A program made the translations under genes and the position numbers. From Candidatus Competibacteraceae bacterium (lineage in GTDB: Bacteria > Pseudomonadota > Gammaproteobacteria > Competibacterales > Competibacteraceae), in assembly GCA_003989065.1 (NCBI GenBank), contig RXIW01000002.1:1-64000 (forward strand): DNA of 64,000 nt, given 5' to 3'. Shown piece by piece: positions 17,449 to 27,043 of this stretch (positions are counted from its first letter, which is position 1; every line of letters begins with the position of its first letter). Below the pieces are notes generated by a model. That model ran no database searches, had not been told where the DNA came from, and worked only from the letters and a program-made list of their open reading frames with translations.

Positions 17449-18771
17449 ATGCAGGTTTCAGTTGAGACGCTGAGCGATCTGGAACGCCGGGTGACCGTGC
17501 AGGTGCCTGCTGCCAAAGTCGAGAAGGAAATCGATGATCGGCTGCAATCCCTGTCGCGACGGGTCAAGGTGGATGGTTTCCGACCTGGCAAGGTGCCGCT
17601 CAAACTGGTCAAGAAGATCTACGGAGACCAGGTGCGGTATGAGGCGATCAGCGAATTGGTGCAGCATACCCTGCATGAAGCTCTGGTTCAGGAAAAGCTG
17701 AATCCCCTGGGAGGGCCGAAGGTCGAGCCCAAGAATCTGGAAGAGGGCCAGGATCTCGAGTACAGCGCCACCTTCGAAGTCATGCCCGAATTCGAGCCGA
17801 CGGGCTTCGAGAGCATTCAGGTCGAGCGACCGACGGCGGAAGTGACCGAGCAGGATATCGACGCCATGATCGAAAACCTGCGCCAGCAACGCAAAACCTG
17901 GGCTCCGGTGGAACAGCCGGCCGGTGAAGGGCATCGGGTCCGCATCGACTTCGAAGGCAAGATCGACGGCCAGACCATGGCCGGCGGCAAGGGCGAAAAC
18001 GCCAACCTGGTCCTGGGCGAAGGTTCCATGCTCAAGGATTTCGAGGCTGGGATTGCCGGCTTGACGACAGGCGCGGAGACCGAATTCGACCTGACCTTCC
18101 CGGAGGACTACCACGCCCAGGAGATCGCCGGCAAGACTGCACGCTTTTGGGTCAAGATCAATAGTGTGGAGGAAGCGAGCCTGCCGGAGGTGGACGACGC
18201 TTTCGCCGCCAGTTTCGACATCCATGAAGAAGGCATCGCCGGTCTGCGTCGGTCGTTGCGCGAGAACATGGAGCGCGAACTGCTTGACGGCATTAAGACA
18301 GCGGTCAAGCGCCAGGTGATGCAGGGCTTACTGGAGGCCAACCCGGTCCCGACGCCGCAAGCCTTGGTCGAGCTGGAAATCGAAAGCTTGGCACGTCAGT
18401 TGCCTTTCCCAGAGGACGCCAAGGATGAAAAGAGCCAACAGCTGAAAATCCAGCTGTTCGAAGCCGAGGCTCGCCGGCGGGTTGCGCTGGGTATGCTGAT
18501 TTCCCAGTTGGCGACCAGTCAGGGGATCACGGTGGATGAAGGGCGGATCCGGAACCAATTGGAATCGCTCGCCTCCACCTATCAGGAGCCGGAAGAAGTG
18601 ATTCGCTGGTACGAGAAGACGCCGCAGGCGCTGGAGAGCGTACGCGCCTCGGTGCTCGAGGACCAGATCGTGGAATGGTTGCTGGAGCGGGCGCAAGTCT
18701 CCGAAAAGGCCAGCACCTTTGCCGAGATCATGAGGCCCGCCGCCAAGCAACCGCTGGCAACTGCTGCTTAG
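17449..18771 (+). CDS. tig: Trigger factor
   Basis: A 440-residue ribosome-bound chaperone with prolyl isomerase activity. The ribosome-docking loop [17 protein letters not shown] (about residues 43-59) is the family signature. The FKBP-like domain (about 150-245) and the alpha-helical C-terminal arms follow. The length matches E. coli Tig (432). It starts the conserved tig-clpP-clpX-lon-hupB block. A hairpin GCCCGA...TCGGGC lies at 17372-17395 upstream. Confidence 0.95.
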   Translation: MQVSVETLSDLERRVTVQVPAAKVEKEIDDRLQSLSRRVKVDGFRPGKVPLKLVKKIYGDQVRYEAISELVQHTLHEALVQEKLNPLGGPKVEPKNLEEGQDLEYSATFEVMPEFEPTGFESIQVERPTAEVTEQDIDAMIENLRQQRKTWAPVEQPAGEGHRVRIDFEGKIDGQTMAGGKGENANLVLGEGSMLKDFEAGIAGLTTGAETEFDLTFPEDYHAQEIAGKTARFWVKINSVEEASLPEVDDAFAASFDIHEEGIAGLRRSLRENMERELLDGIKTAVKRQVMQGLLEANPVPTPQALVELEIESLARQLPFPEDAKDEKSQQLKIQLFEAEARRRVALGMLISQLATSQGITVDEGRIRNQLESLASTYQEPEEVIRWYEKTPQALESVRASVLEDQIVEWLLERAQVSEKASTFAEIMRPAAKQPLATAA

Positions 18772-18785
18772 TTAGGAGTCTAGCA

Positions 18786-19418
18786 ATGAACGAAACCGGC
18801 TCTTCCGCTGTAACCCGGGCGCTCAATCTGGTGCCGATCGTGGTGGAGCAGACTGCGCGCGGCGAGCGGGCCTACGACATCTATTCCCGCCTGCTGAAGG
18901 AGCGCGTGATATTCCTGGTCGGGCCGGTCGAGGATTACGGCGCGAACCTGGTGGTTGCCCAGCTGCTATTCCTGGAGGCCGAGAATCCGGACAAGGATAT
19001 CCACCTGTACATCAACTCGCCGGGTGGCTCGGTGACTGCCGGCTTGGCCATCTACGACACCATGCAGTTCATCAAGCCCGACGTCAGCACGATGTGCGTG
19101 GGTCAGGCGGCCAGCATGGGGGCTTTGTTGCTGGCGGGTGGCGCGGCGGGTAAACGGTTTTGTCTCCCGCATTCGCGGGTCATGATCCATCAGCCGTTGG
19201 GTGGCTTTCAGGGGCAGGCCAGCGATTTCGACATCCATGCCCGCGAAATTCTGCTGATTCGGGATCGGCTGAACCGGATTCTGGCCAAACATACCGGCCA
19301 GCCGGTCGAGAAGATTGCCGTCGATACTGACCGCGACAACTTCATGGGGGGCGCTGAGGCGGTCGAATATGGTCTGATCGACGCGGTGTTGAACCAACGC
19401 GCCCCGGCGGCGAACTGA
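18786..19418 (+). CDS. clpP: ATP-dependent Clp protease proteolytic subunit
   Basis: A 210-residue serine protease forming the tetradecameric ClpP barrel. Catalytic Ser in QAASMGALL (about residue 110), His in [11 protein letters not shown] (about 135), and Asp in DTDRDN (about 184) are visible. Start ATG 18786 follows TTAGGAGTCTAGCA, 14 bases after the tig stop. Downstream clpX encodes its unfoldase partner. Confidence 0.95.
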   Translation: MNETGSSAVTRALNLVPIVVEQTARGERAYDIYSRLLKERVIFLVGPVEDYGANLVVAQLLFLEAENPDKDIHLYINSPGGSVTAGLAIYDTMQFIKPDVSTMCVGQAASMGALLLAGGAAGKRFCLPHSRVMIHQPLGGFQGQASDFDIHAREILLIRDRLNRILAKHTGQPVEKIAVDTDRDNFMGGAEAVEYGLIDAVLNQRAPAAN

Positions 19419-19494
19419 TCTCGGCTCATGCAGCGCGGCAAGATAGCGCCGCGCTGGCCGGGTTCCATGACCGCGTGATGATGAGGATGGAGTG

Positions 19495-20781
19495 ATGAGT
19501 AGAGACCGCAGTGACAGGAGCGACGACGACAAACTGTTGTACTGTTCCTTTTGTGGCAAGAGTCAGCACGAGGTGCGCAAGCTGATTGCCGGACCGAACG
19601 TGTTCATCTGCGATGAATGCGTCGAGCTGTGTAACGACATCATCCGCGAAGAAATGGAGGAGAATGCTCCGGTCGCCACCAGCAAGCTGCCCAAGCCACA
19701 CGACATCAATCAGGTTCTCGATGAATACGTGATCGGCCAGGAGCGCGCCAAGAAAGTCTTGTCGGTGGCGGTTTATAATCACTACAAGCGCTTGGAACTA
19801 CAGCGTTCTGGTCACGCCAAGAGCGGCGAAATCGAGGTGGCCAAGAGCAATATCCTGCTCATTGGCCCGACCGGTTCCGGCAAGACCCTGTTGGCGGAGA
19901 CCTTGGCGCGTCTGCTGAATGTGCCGTTCACCATCGCCGACGCCACGACCCTGACCGAAGCCGGTTATGTCGGCGAGGACGTGGAAAACATCATCCAGAA
20001 GTTATTGCAAAAATGCGATTACGATGTCGAGAAGGCGCAGACCGGCATCGTGTACATCGATGAGATCGACAAGATCTCACGCAAGTCCGACAACCCTTCG
20101 ATCACCCGCGATGTATCGGGCGAGGGGGTGCAGCAGGCTTTGCTGAAGCTGATCGAAGGCACGGTCGCCTCGGTGCCGCCCCAGGGTGGGCGCAAGCACC
20201 CACAGCAGGAATTCCTGCAGGTCGACACCACCAATATCCTGTTCATCTGCGGCGGCGCGTTCGCTGGCCTGGACAAGGTGATTCGCAGCCGTTCCGATCG
20301 GGGTGGCATCGGCTTCTCGGCCGAGGTCAAGAGCAAGGATATGGACAAGACCGTCGGTGAGGTGCTCATGGAAGTGGAGCCGGAGGATCTGATCAAGTAC
20401 GGCTTGATTCCGGAGTTCGTCGGTCGCTTGCCGGTGGTGGCGACCTTGACCGAGCTGGATGAAAGCGCCTTGGTGCGCATCCTGACCGAGCCCAAGAACG
20501 CTATCACCAAGCAGTTCAGCAAGCTGTTCGAGATGGAAGGCAGCGAGCTGGAATTCCGGGATGAAGCGCTCAGAGCCGTGGCGCGCAAGGCGATGGAGCG
20601 CAAGACCGGCGCGCGCGGGCTGCGAACCATTCTGGAGCATATCCTGCTGGACACCATGTACGATCTACCCAGCCTGTCGAACGTTCGCAAGGTGGTGGTC
20701 GACGATTCCGTGGTTTCGGGACAAGCCAAGCCCTATTTCATCTACGAGAATGCCGAACGGCGCGCTGCCGGGCACGATTGA
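19495..20781 (+). CDS. clpX: ATP-dependent Clp protease ATPase subunit ClpX
   Basis: A 428-residue AAA+ unfoldase that feeds tagged substrates to ClpP. The N-terminal zinc finger is intact (CSFC near residue 18 and CDEC about 20 residues later). Walker A GPTGSGKT (about 123), the pore-region YVGEDVE, and Walker B VYIDEIDK are present. GTG 19492 lies directly before ATG 19495; the GAGG at eight bases favours the ATG. It is 76 bases downstream of clpP, as in the usual operon. Confidence 0.95.
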   Translation: MSRDRSDRSDDDKLLYCSFCGKSQHEVRKLIAGPNVFICDECVELCNDIIREEMEENAPVATSKLPKPHDINQVLDEYVIGQERAKKVLSVAVYNHYKRLELQRSGHAKSGEIEVAKSNILLIGPTGSGKTLLAETLARLLNVPFTIADATTLTEAGYVGEDVENIIQKLLQKCDYDVEKAQTGIVYIDEIDKISRKSDNPSITRDVSGEGVQQALLKLIEGTVASVPPQGGRKHPQQEFLQVDTTNILFICGGAFAGLDKVIRSRSDRGGIGFSAEVKSKDMDKTVGEVLMEVEPEDLIKYGLIPEFVGRLPVVATLTELDESALVRILTEPKNAITKQFSKLFEMEGSELEFRDEALRAVARKAMERKTGARGLRTILEHILLDTMYDLPSLSNVRKVVVDDSVVSGQAKPYFIYENAERRAAGHD

Positions 20782-20944
20782 GATCCTGGGGCCGACTGGC
20801 GGTCGGTGGGAGAGGGCGCTTACCGGACGGCCATGAGTCGGGAGTTGTCCGTCCCTGCCCGCAGGCGGCAGGGGCAATCGTCAATATGACCCTGCGCCAG
20901 GGATTTGCCTTTCAGCCGTCCGATTCAACCGCGGAGAGCCTGCC

Positions 20945-23377
20945 TTGAAACAGAACGAGTCCAAATTTAACGCCTTGCCCAGCCATGTGCTGATACCGGT
21001 GTTGCCGCTTCGTGACGTGGTGGTTTACCCGCACATGGTCATTCCGTTGTTCGTCGGTCGGGAAAAATCGATTCACGCCCTCGACTTGGCGATGCAGAGT
21101 AACAAACGCATCGTGTTGGTCGCTCAAAAGAGCGCCGAGGTCGACGATCCGGGCACCGGCGATATCTACAGCATCGGCACCTTGTCGAACGTCCTGCAGT
21201 TGCTGCGCTTGCCGGATGGCACGGTCAAGGTGTTGGTGGAGGGCAGCCAGCGGGTTCGCATCCATCATTTCACCGAAACCGAATCCTGTTTCGTCGCCGA
21301 TGTGTCGATGCTGGAGCAGGCCCAGGACGACGGTGTGACCCAGGAAGTCCAGGCATTGATGCGTTCTCTGCTCAATACCTTCGATCAGTATGTCAAGCTC
21401 AACAAGAAGATCCCTGGCGAAGTCCTGACGTCAGTTTCGGGGATCGAAGATCCGAGCCGGCTGGCCGATACCATTGCCGCTCACATGACGCTCAAGCTGG
21501 ACGAGAAGCAGAAGATTCTCGAAATCAGGGAGTTGCACGAACGCTTGGAGCACCTGCTGGGCTTGGTGGAAGGCGAGATCGACATACTCCAGGTGGAGAA
21601 GCGCATCCGCGGCCGCGTCAAACAGCAGATGGAAAAAAGCCAGCGCGAGTACTACCTGAACGAGCAGATGAAGGCGATTCAGAAGGAGCTCGGCGATCTG
21701 GAGGACGCGCCCAACGAGATCGAGGAACTGGCCCAGCGGATCGAGAAGGCGGGAATGCCGAAGGACGCCAAGGCCAAGGCGCAGGCGGAACTCAACAAAC
21801 TCAAGATGATGTCGCCGATGTCGGCTGAGGCGACGGTGGTCCGCAATTACATCGACTGGCTGACTAGCGTGCCCTGGAAAAAACGCACCAAGATCCATCA
21901 GGATCTGGTCGCCGCCGAGGAAATTCTGGAAACCGATCACTACGGTCTGGAGAAGGTCAAGGAACGGATTCTCGAATATCTCGCCGTGCAGCAGCGGGCG
22001 CGCAAGCTCAAGGGGCCGATTCTGTGCCTGGTTGGACCGCCGGGCGTGGGCAAGACCTCGCTGGGGCGATCCATCGCCCGCGCCACCAACCGCAAGTTCG
22101 TGCGGATGTCGTTGGGCGGCGTGCGCGACGAGGCCGAAATCCGTGGCCATCGCCGGACCTATATCGGTTCGTTGCCGGGCAAGATCGTACAGAATCTGGC
22201 CAAAGTCGGCGTGCGCAATCCACTGTTTCTGTTCGACGAAATCGACAAGATGTCAATGGATTTCCGCGGCGATCCCTCGTCGGCGCTGCTGGAAGTGCTC
22301 GATCCCGAGCAGAACAATACTTTCAACGACCACTATCTCGAAGTGGACTTCGATTTGTCGGACGTGATGTTCGTAGGGACTGCCAATACCCTCAATATCC
22401 CGCCGCCCCTGCTCGATCGCATGGAAGTGATCCGGATTCCCGGTTATACCGAGGATGAGAAGCTGAATATCGCCATCCGTTACCTGGCGCCCAAGCAGAT
22501 TGCCAATAACGGTTTGAAAAAAAATGAGCTGAAGATCACCGAAGACGCCATTCGCGATGTCATCCGCTTCTATACTCGGGAAGCGGGTGTGCGCAATCTG
22601 GAGCGGGAGATTGCCAAGATCTGCCGCAAGGTGGTCAAGGAGATTACCCTGCACCCGGTAGAGGGCGAAACCGAAGTGACGCCCGACATGCTGGAAAAGT
22701 ATCTGGGGGTGCGGCGGTTCCGTTATGGGCTGGCCGAGGAGCGAGATCAGGTCGGGCAGGTCACCGGCCTGGCCTGGACCGAGGTTGGCGGCGAATTGCT
22801 CAGCATCGAAGCGGCGCTGGTGGCCGGCAAGGGCAAGCTGATCCATACCGGCCAGCTGGGCGAAGTGATGCAGGAATCCATCCAGGCTGCGATGACCGTG
22901 GTGCGCAGCCGAGCCGAAGCGCTGGGCATCGATCCTGATTTCCATCAGAAATATGATGTGCATGTCCATGTGCCGGAAGGCGCGACGCCCAAGGATGGTC
23001 CGAGCGCGGGCATCGGCATGTGCACGGCGCTGGTGTCGGCGCTGACGCATATTCCGGTCCGGGCCAGCGTCGCCATGACCGGCGAAATCACCCTGCGTGG
23101 TGAAGTGTTGCCGATTGGCGGGCTGAAGGAAAAGTTGCTGGCGGCGCATCGGGGTAGCATCGCGACGGTGGTGATCCCGGAAGAGAATCGCAAGGATCTG
23201 GCCGAGATCCCCGAGAATATCCTCAACAACCTCAATGTGCGACCGGTGCGCTGGATTGACCAGGTGCTGGAAATTGCCTTGCAATCCCTGCCCGCGCCCA
23301 AATCCCGGGAAGCGGTGTCTACGCCCGATCCCGCAGCCAAGACCGGCAACGCGCTAGAGGGCGTCCGCGCCCACTAG
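20945..23377 (+). CDS. lon: ATP-dependent protease Lon
   Basis: An 810-residue bacterial LonA. The N-terminal substrate domain starts near [14 protein letters not shown]. The AAA+ module has Walker [10 protein letters not shown] (about residue 361) and Walker [10 protein letters not shown]. The protease domain shows the Ser-Lys dyad in [10 protein letters not shown] (about 684) and [10 protein letters not shown] (about 727). The start is TTG 20945 after GGAGAG; no upstream ATG is available in frame. A CCCTGCC/GGCAGGG hairpin (20853-20873) lies between clpX and lon. Lon degrades misfolded and regulatory proteins. Confidence 0.95.
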   Translation: MKQNESKFNALPSHVLIPVLPLRDVVVYPHMVIPLFVGREKSIHALDLAMQSNKRIVLVAQKSAEVDDPGTGDIYSIGTLSNVLQLLRLPDGTVKVLVEGSQRVRIHHFTETESCFVADVSMLEQAQDDGVTQEVQALMRSLLNTFDQYVKLNKKIPGEVLTSVSGIEDPSRLADTIAAHMTLKLDEKQKILEIRELHERLEHLLGLVEGEIDILQVEKRIRGRVKQQMEKSQREYYLNEQMKAIQKELGDLEDAPNEIEELAQRIEKAGMPKDAKAKAQAELNKLKMMSPMSAEATVVRNYIDWLTSVPWKKRTKIHQDLVAAEEILETDHYGLEKVKERILEYLAVQQRARKLKGPILCLVGPPGVGKTSLGRSIARATNRKFVRMSLGGVRDEAEIRGHRRTYIGSLPGKIVQNLAKVGVRNPLFLFDEIDKMSMDFRGDPSSALLEVLDPEQNNTFNDHYLEVDFDLSDVMFVGTANTLNIPPPLLDRMEVIRIPGYTEDEKLNIAIRYLAPKQIANNGLKKNELKITEDAIRDVIRFYTREAGVRNLEREIAKICRKVVKEITLHPVEGETEVTPDMLEKYLGVRRFRYGLAEERDQVGQVTGLAWTEVGGELLSIEAALVAGKGKLIHTGQLGEVMQESIQAAMTVVRSRAEALGIDPDFHQKYDVHVHVPEGATPKDGPSAGIGMCTALVSALTHIPVRASVAMTGEITLRGEVLPIGGLKEKLLAAHRGSIATVVIPEENRKDLAEIPENILNNLNVRPVRWIDQVLEIALQSLPAPKSREAVSTPDPAAKTGNALEGVRAH

Positions 23378-23394
23378 CGAACGCTTTGCGTGCA

Positions 23395-23424
23395 TTGACA
23401 CTGCTTCGAACGCCCTGATATAAC
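23395..23424 (+). promoter_or_regulatory. hupB sigma-70 promoter
   Basis: A perfect TTGACA (23395-23400) and TATAAC (23419-23424) are 18 bases apart, with expected start near 23431. The -10 box lies in the left arm of the palindrome at 23411-23450, so a protein bound there or a 5' hairpin could regulate hupB. Confidence 0.7.
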
Positions 23425-23450
23425 AGCGAAACAGCTGTTATATCAGGGCG
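23411..23450. repeat. 16-bp perfect inverted repeat before hupB
   Basis: The left arm cgccctgatataacag and right arm ctgttatatcagggcg are exact reverse complements separated by eight bases (cgaaacag). No T-run follows, so it is a poor intrinsic terminator for lon. Its overlap with the -10 box and start site of the hupB promoter suggests an operator, or a hairpin at the very 5' end of the hupB mRNA. Confidence 0.8.
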
Positions 23451-23523
23451 TCAAGCCTCCTCAGCCCCGTGCAGTATCCAATCCTGACATGAATGACATC
23501 ACAACGTACAAAGGGAAGGGTTT

Positions 23524-23796
23524 ATGAACAAGACAGAATTGGTTGATGACGTTGCCCGGAAAGCCGATCTTTCCAAAGTGAAGGCGAATGAAGCCGTGAA
23601 CGCCGTTTTGGACGCTATCGGTGAAGCGCTCAAGGAGGGAGATCCCGTGGTCTTGACCGGATTTGGCACGTTTTCCGTGCGGGAGCGTCCGGCCCGGCCC
23701 GGTCACAATCCCAAGACCGGCGAAGCGATGGAAATCAAGGCCAGCAAGGCGCCTGTTTTCAAGGCTGGTAAAACGCTTAAAGACATGATAAAGTAA
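23524..23796 (+). CDS. hupB: DNA-binding protein HU-beta
   Basis: A 90-residue nucleoid protein of the HU/IHF family, bending and compacting DNA. MNKTELVDDVA, GFGTFSVRERPAR and the beta-arm segment GHNPKTGEAMEIKASKAPVF are all typical of HU rather than IHF. AAAGGGAAGG precedes ATG. It has its own strong promoter and ends 13 bases before tRNA-Val, with no terminator in between, so hupB and the three tRNAs are probably one transcript. Confidence 0.96.
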   Translation: MNKTELVDDVARKADLSKVKANEAVNAVLDAIGEALKEGDPVVLTGFGTFSVRERPARPGHNPKTGEAMEIKASKAPVFKAGKTLKDMIK

Positions 23797-23809
23797 CCCT
23801 TCTTTAGTG

Positions 23810-23885
23810 GGGTGCTTAGCTCAGTTGGGAGAGCATCGCCCTTACAAGGCGAGGGGCGGGGGTTCAAGTCCCTCAGCACCCACCA
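23810..23885 (+). tRNA. tRNA-Val (TAC)
   Basis: A 76-base cloverleaf, acceptor GGGTGCT/AGCACCC, anticodon loop CTTACAA giving TAC, CCA encoded. It begins 13 bases after hupB. Confidence 0.95.
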
Positions 23886-23898
23886 CGGATTGGATGCT

Positions 23899-23975
23899 GG
23901 AGCGGTAGTTCAGATGGTTAGAATACCGGCCTGTCACGCCGGGGGTCGCGGGTTCGAGCCCCGTCCGCTCCGCCA
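23899..23975 (+). tRNA. tRNA-Asp (GTC), copy 1
   Basis: A 77-base cloverleaf, acceptor GGAGCGG/CCGCTCC, anticodon loop CTGTCAC giving GTC, CCA encoded. It is identical to the copy at 24024-24100. Confidence 0.95.
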
Positions 23976-24023
23976 AATATCCCATTCGCATCGTTGTTAG
24001 CGGTTTCCGGTTTATCCCGATCC

Positions 24024-24100
24024 GGAGCGGTAGTTCAGATGGTTAGAATACCGGCCTGTCACGCCGGGGGTCGCGGGTTCGAGCCCCGTCCGCTCCGCCA
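24024..24100 (+). tRNA. tRNA-Asp (GTC), copy 2
   Basis: Identical over 77 bases to the copy 48 bases upstream, while the flanks differ. It is followed within 11 bases by an intrinsic terminator. Confidence 0.95.
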
Positions 24101-24110
24101 GATCTCAAGG

Positions 24111-24136
24111 GGTGTCTTGTTCAGACACCTTTTTTT
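24111..24136 (+). terminator. Intrinsic terminator after the Val-Asp-Asp tRNA cluster
   Basis: Stem GGTGTCT / AGACACC with loop TGTTC is followed immediately by a run of seven T. It ends the hupB-tRNA transcript before ppiD. Confidence 0.9.
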
Positions 24137-24200
24137 GTGCGCGCTTGTCGCGCTATCCCGCTCAATTTCCCGTGTCCCGACCTGAAATCAGGTAATTGCC

Positions 24201-26129
24201 ATGCTGTTACAGAAAATTCGCGATCATGCCCAGGGCTGGTTCGCCTACTTGATCATCGGCATGCTCATCATTCCGTTTGCCGTGTGGGGTATCAATTACT
24301 ATTTCGAGGGTGGCGGCCCCATGGACGCCGCCGTGGTAGGTAACAGCAAGATTTCGTTGCAGGAATTTCAGCGAACCTACCAGCAACAACGCCAGCGGAT
24401 GCAGGCCATGCTGGGCAATAATGCCGATTCGTCTCTGCTGGATGGGCCGCGCCTGAAGCAGGAGGTGCTGCGCCAGATGGTGAATGAGCGGCTGTTGGAT
24501 CAGTTTGCCCGCGATCAGGGTTTGCGAATCAGTGACCAGCAACTGCACGATGTGTTGGTCGCACTGCCGGTGTTCCAGCAAAACGGTGGTTTCGACAAGG
24601 ATCTGTACGAACGGTTGCTGCGCAATCAGGGCTATGTGCTGACGGTGTTCGAGGAGGGGATGCGGAAATCGTTGGCGACCGACCAGTTGCGCAACGGTAT
24701 CGTGGCTTCGGCCCTGGTGACCCCGGCCGAACTGGACCGTCTGGTGGCCCTGATCAAGGAACAGCGCGAGCTGCAATATGCGACCCTGCCCTTGGCCCAT
24801 TACATCGCCAAGGCCACCGTGGACGATGCCGACATCCAGAATTATTACGAGAAGAACCAGGATCGCTTCGTCAAGCCCGAGCAGGTGCGGGTGCAATTCA
24901 TCGAGCTGAAGCTGTCACAGTTCGCCGAGGGTTTGACCGTAACCGAGGACGAGCTGAAAACGGCTTACCAGGATCAGATCGCCAACGCCAAATACGGCCG
25001 ACCCGAGGAGCGTCAAGCCTCGCATATTCTGGTCAAGCTGCCGGCGAACGCCAGCGAGGCTGAAGTGGAAAAGGCCCGCGTCAAAGCCCAGCAAATGGCC
25101 GATGGCATCCATTCCGGCAGCAAGAGTTTTGATCAGACCCTGCAGGAAGCGAAGGCCGATTCGTCGGGTGCGATGGAAGGCGGTGAGCTGGGGACGATCG
25201 GTAAGGGCATGTTCAGCGATCCGGCGTTTGAGACAGCCTTGTTCGTCTTGCAGAAACCGGGCGATGTCAGCGAACCGGTGCGGATGCCGACGGGGTTCCA
25301 TATCATTCGCTTGGATGGGGTGACTCCGGGGCAGGTGAAATCGTTCGAAGAGGTGCGCGACGAGGTAGCCAAGGAACTGCGCCAACAACAGGCCGAAGGG
25401 CGGTTTTACGAGGTCACCCAGAATCTCGCCAATCTGAGCTACGAACATCCGGATACCCTGGAGCTGGCGGCGCAGGCGTTGAAAGCGTCGGTGCAGGAGA
25501 GCGACTGGTTCAGCCGACAGGGGGGAGCCGGGATTGCCGCCAACCCCAAGGTGATCGAAAGCGCGTTCAGTGAGGATGTCCTCAAGCGTGGGGTGAACAG
25601 CGAGCCGATCGAGTTGGAGCCGGGCCATGTGGTGGTGCTCCGGGTCAAGGAGCATCAGGATGTGACGCCGCGCACTTTGGAAGAGGCGCGCGAGGCCATC
25701 GTCAAGGCGCTGCGCGAACAGAAAGCGCGCGAGGCCATCGCCAAGGATGCCGAGACGCTCAAGGCTCGCGCGGCCAAGGGCGAAGCCTTGCATGTCCTGG
25801 CCAAGGAATACGACGGCGAGTATAAGAACGCCGGGCTGGTGGGACGCGATGCGAAAACGGTGGATTCCACCATACTGACTACCGCGTTTCGCCTACCGCA
25901 GCCCGGACCCGATCAAGCTGCGCTGGGCTCGACCGCTTTGGCGGATGGCGATCAGGTCGTGCTGGAAGTGACGCAGGTGACGCCGGGCAAGTCGGATGCG
26001 CTATCCGCCGACGAACGCAAATCCCTGGCGCAGCAGCTGGCGCAACAGGACGGCACCAAGCAATTCGACACGCTGCTGGACAGCGTGCGGCTCAAGACCA
26101 AGGTCGTCACCCACGGCGATCGGCTGTAG
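24201..26129 (+). CDS. ppiD: Periplasmic folding chaperone PpiD (SurA-N/parvulin)
   Basis: A 642-residue inner-membrane-anchored chaperone. A short cytoplasmic start is followed by a transmembrane helix (about 12-34, ending in the family's IPFAVWGINYYF), a SurA-like helical domain (to about 210), and a PpiC parvulin domain (about 270-370, with RQASHILVK and GGELGTIGKGMF). A second degenerate parvulin-like region and a long helical C-terminus complete the PpiD layout. It assists newly exported proteins at the Sec translocon. The position after hupB-tRNAs and before fabI is the usual context. Confidence 0.93.
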   Translation: MLLQKIRDHAQGWFAYLIIGMLIIPFAVWGINYYFEGGGPMDAAVVGNSKISLQEFQRTYQQQRQRMQAMLGNNADSSLLDGPRLKQEVLRQMVNERLLDQFARDQGLRISDQQLHDVLVALPVFQQNGGFDKDLYERLLRNQGYVLTVFEEGMRKSLATDQLRNGIVASALVTPAELDRLVALIKEQRELQYATLPLAHYIAKATVDDADIQNYYEKNQDRFVKPEQVRVQFIELKLSQFAEGLTVTEDELKTAYQDQIANAKYGRPEERQASHILVKLPANASEAEVEKARVKAQQMADGIHSGSKSFDQTLQEAKADSSGAMEGGELGTIGKGMFSDPAFETALFVLQKPGDVSEPVRMPTGFHIIRLDGVTPGQVKSFEEVRDEVAKELRQQQAEGRFYEVTQNLANLSYEHPDTLELAAQALKASVQESDWFSRQGGAGIAANPKVIESAFSEDVLKRGVNSEPIELEPGHVVVLRVKEHQDVTPRTLEEAREAIVKALREQKAREAIAKDAETLKARAAKGEALHVLAKEYDGEYKNAGLVGRDAKTVDSTILTTAFRLPQPGPDQAALGSTALADGDQVVLEVTQVTPGKSDALSADERKSLAQQLAQQDGTKQFDTLLDSVRLKTKVVTHGDRL

Positions 26130-26139
26130 CTGAGCCCTG

Positions 26140-26166
26140 CGCGCCCCCTTGCTTGGAGGGGGCGCG
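26140..26166. terminator. Hairpin between convergent ppiD and fabI
   Basis: Ten-base perfect stem CGCGCCCCCT / AGGGGGCGCG with a seven-base loop, located between two convergent genes. It lacks a T-run on either side, so it may act as a weak or factor-assisted bidirectional terminator. Confidence 0.5.
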
Positions 26167-26186
26167 GGCGATCGGCGCGTTTACGT

Positions 26187-26972
26187 TTACTCCATCGCGC
26201 CCAGCGCGACGGTGTTGAAACCGCCATCGACATAGACGATCTCGCCGGTGATGCCCGAGGCCAGATCCGAGCACAGGAACGCCGCCGTGTTGCCCACCTC
26301 TTCGATGGTGACGCACTTGCGCAGAGGCGCGATCTGTTCGAAATTGTCCAGCATCTTGCGGAAGTTCTTGATGCCGGAGGCGGCCAGGGTGCGGATGGGA
26401 CCGGCGGAGATGGCGTTGACCCGAGTTCCTTCCGGTCCCAGCGTCTGCGCCAGATAGCGGACGTTGGCGTCCAGGCTGGCCTTGGCCAGCCCCATCACGT
26501 TGTAGTTGGGTACGGCCCGCACGCCGCCCAGATAGGTCATGGTGATCAGCGCGCCCCGGCGGTTCTGCATCAGTGGTCGGGCGGCCTTGGCCAGCGCCGC
26601 GAAGCTGTAGGAGCTGATGTCGTGGGCGATGCGGAAGTTTTCCCGGCTGATGCCTTCCAGATAGTCCCCTTCCAGCGCTTCGCGCGGCGCATAGGCGACC
26701 GAGTGGACTACGATGTCCAGCCCGTCCCAGTGTTGTTGCAGGCTTTCGAATACGGCGGCGATTTCGGCGTCGCTTTCCACATCGCAAGGCAAGGTCAGGG
26801 AGCTGCCCAGCTCGGCGGCCATCTTCTCGACCCGGGGTTTGAGTTTGTCGCCCTGGTAGGTGAAGGCGAGTTCGGCGCCCTCCCGGTGCATGGCTTGGGC
26901 GATGCCCCAGGCGATGGATCGGTTGCTGGCGACTCCGACGATCAGAGCGCGTTTGCCGGCGAGAAAGCCCAT
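26187..26972 (-). CDS. fabI: Enoyl-ACP reductase (NADH), FabI
   Basis: A 261-residue short-chain dehydrogenase-like enzyme that reduces trans-2-enoyl-ACP in the last step of fatty acid elongation. The N-terminal [13 protein letters not shown] is the FabI form of the nucleotide-binding loop. The catalytic Tyr-x6-Lys sits in [11 protein letters not shown] (about residues 155-165). The length matches E. coli FabI (262). Start ATG 26972 with AGGAG upstream; the frame extends to 27026 without support. It reads away from yejA. Confidence 0.95.
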   Translation of the reverse strand: MGFLAGKRALIVGVASNRSIAWGIAQAMHREGAELAFTYQGDKLKPRVEKMAAELGSSLTLPCDVESDAEIAAVFESLQQHWDGLDIVVHSVAYAPREALEGDYLEGISRENFRIAHDISSYSFAALAKAARPLMQNRRGALITMTYLGGVRAVPNYNVMGLAKASLDANVRYLAQTLGPEGTRVNAISAGPIRTLAASGIKNFRKMLDNFEQIAPLRKCVTIEEVGNTAAFLCSDLASGITGEIVYVDGGFNTVALGAME

Positions 26973-27043
26973 GATGAAACTCCTATCGGGTTTGGGTATC
27001 GTTGTAATGGATCGTTGCGTTGGCAAACTTTAAAGGATACGAC

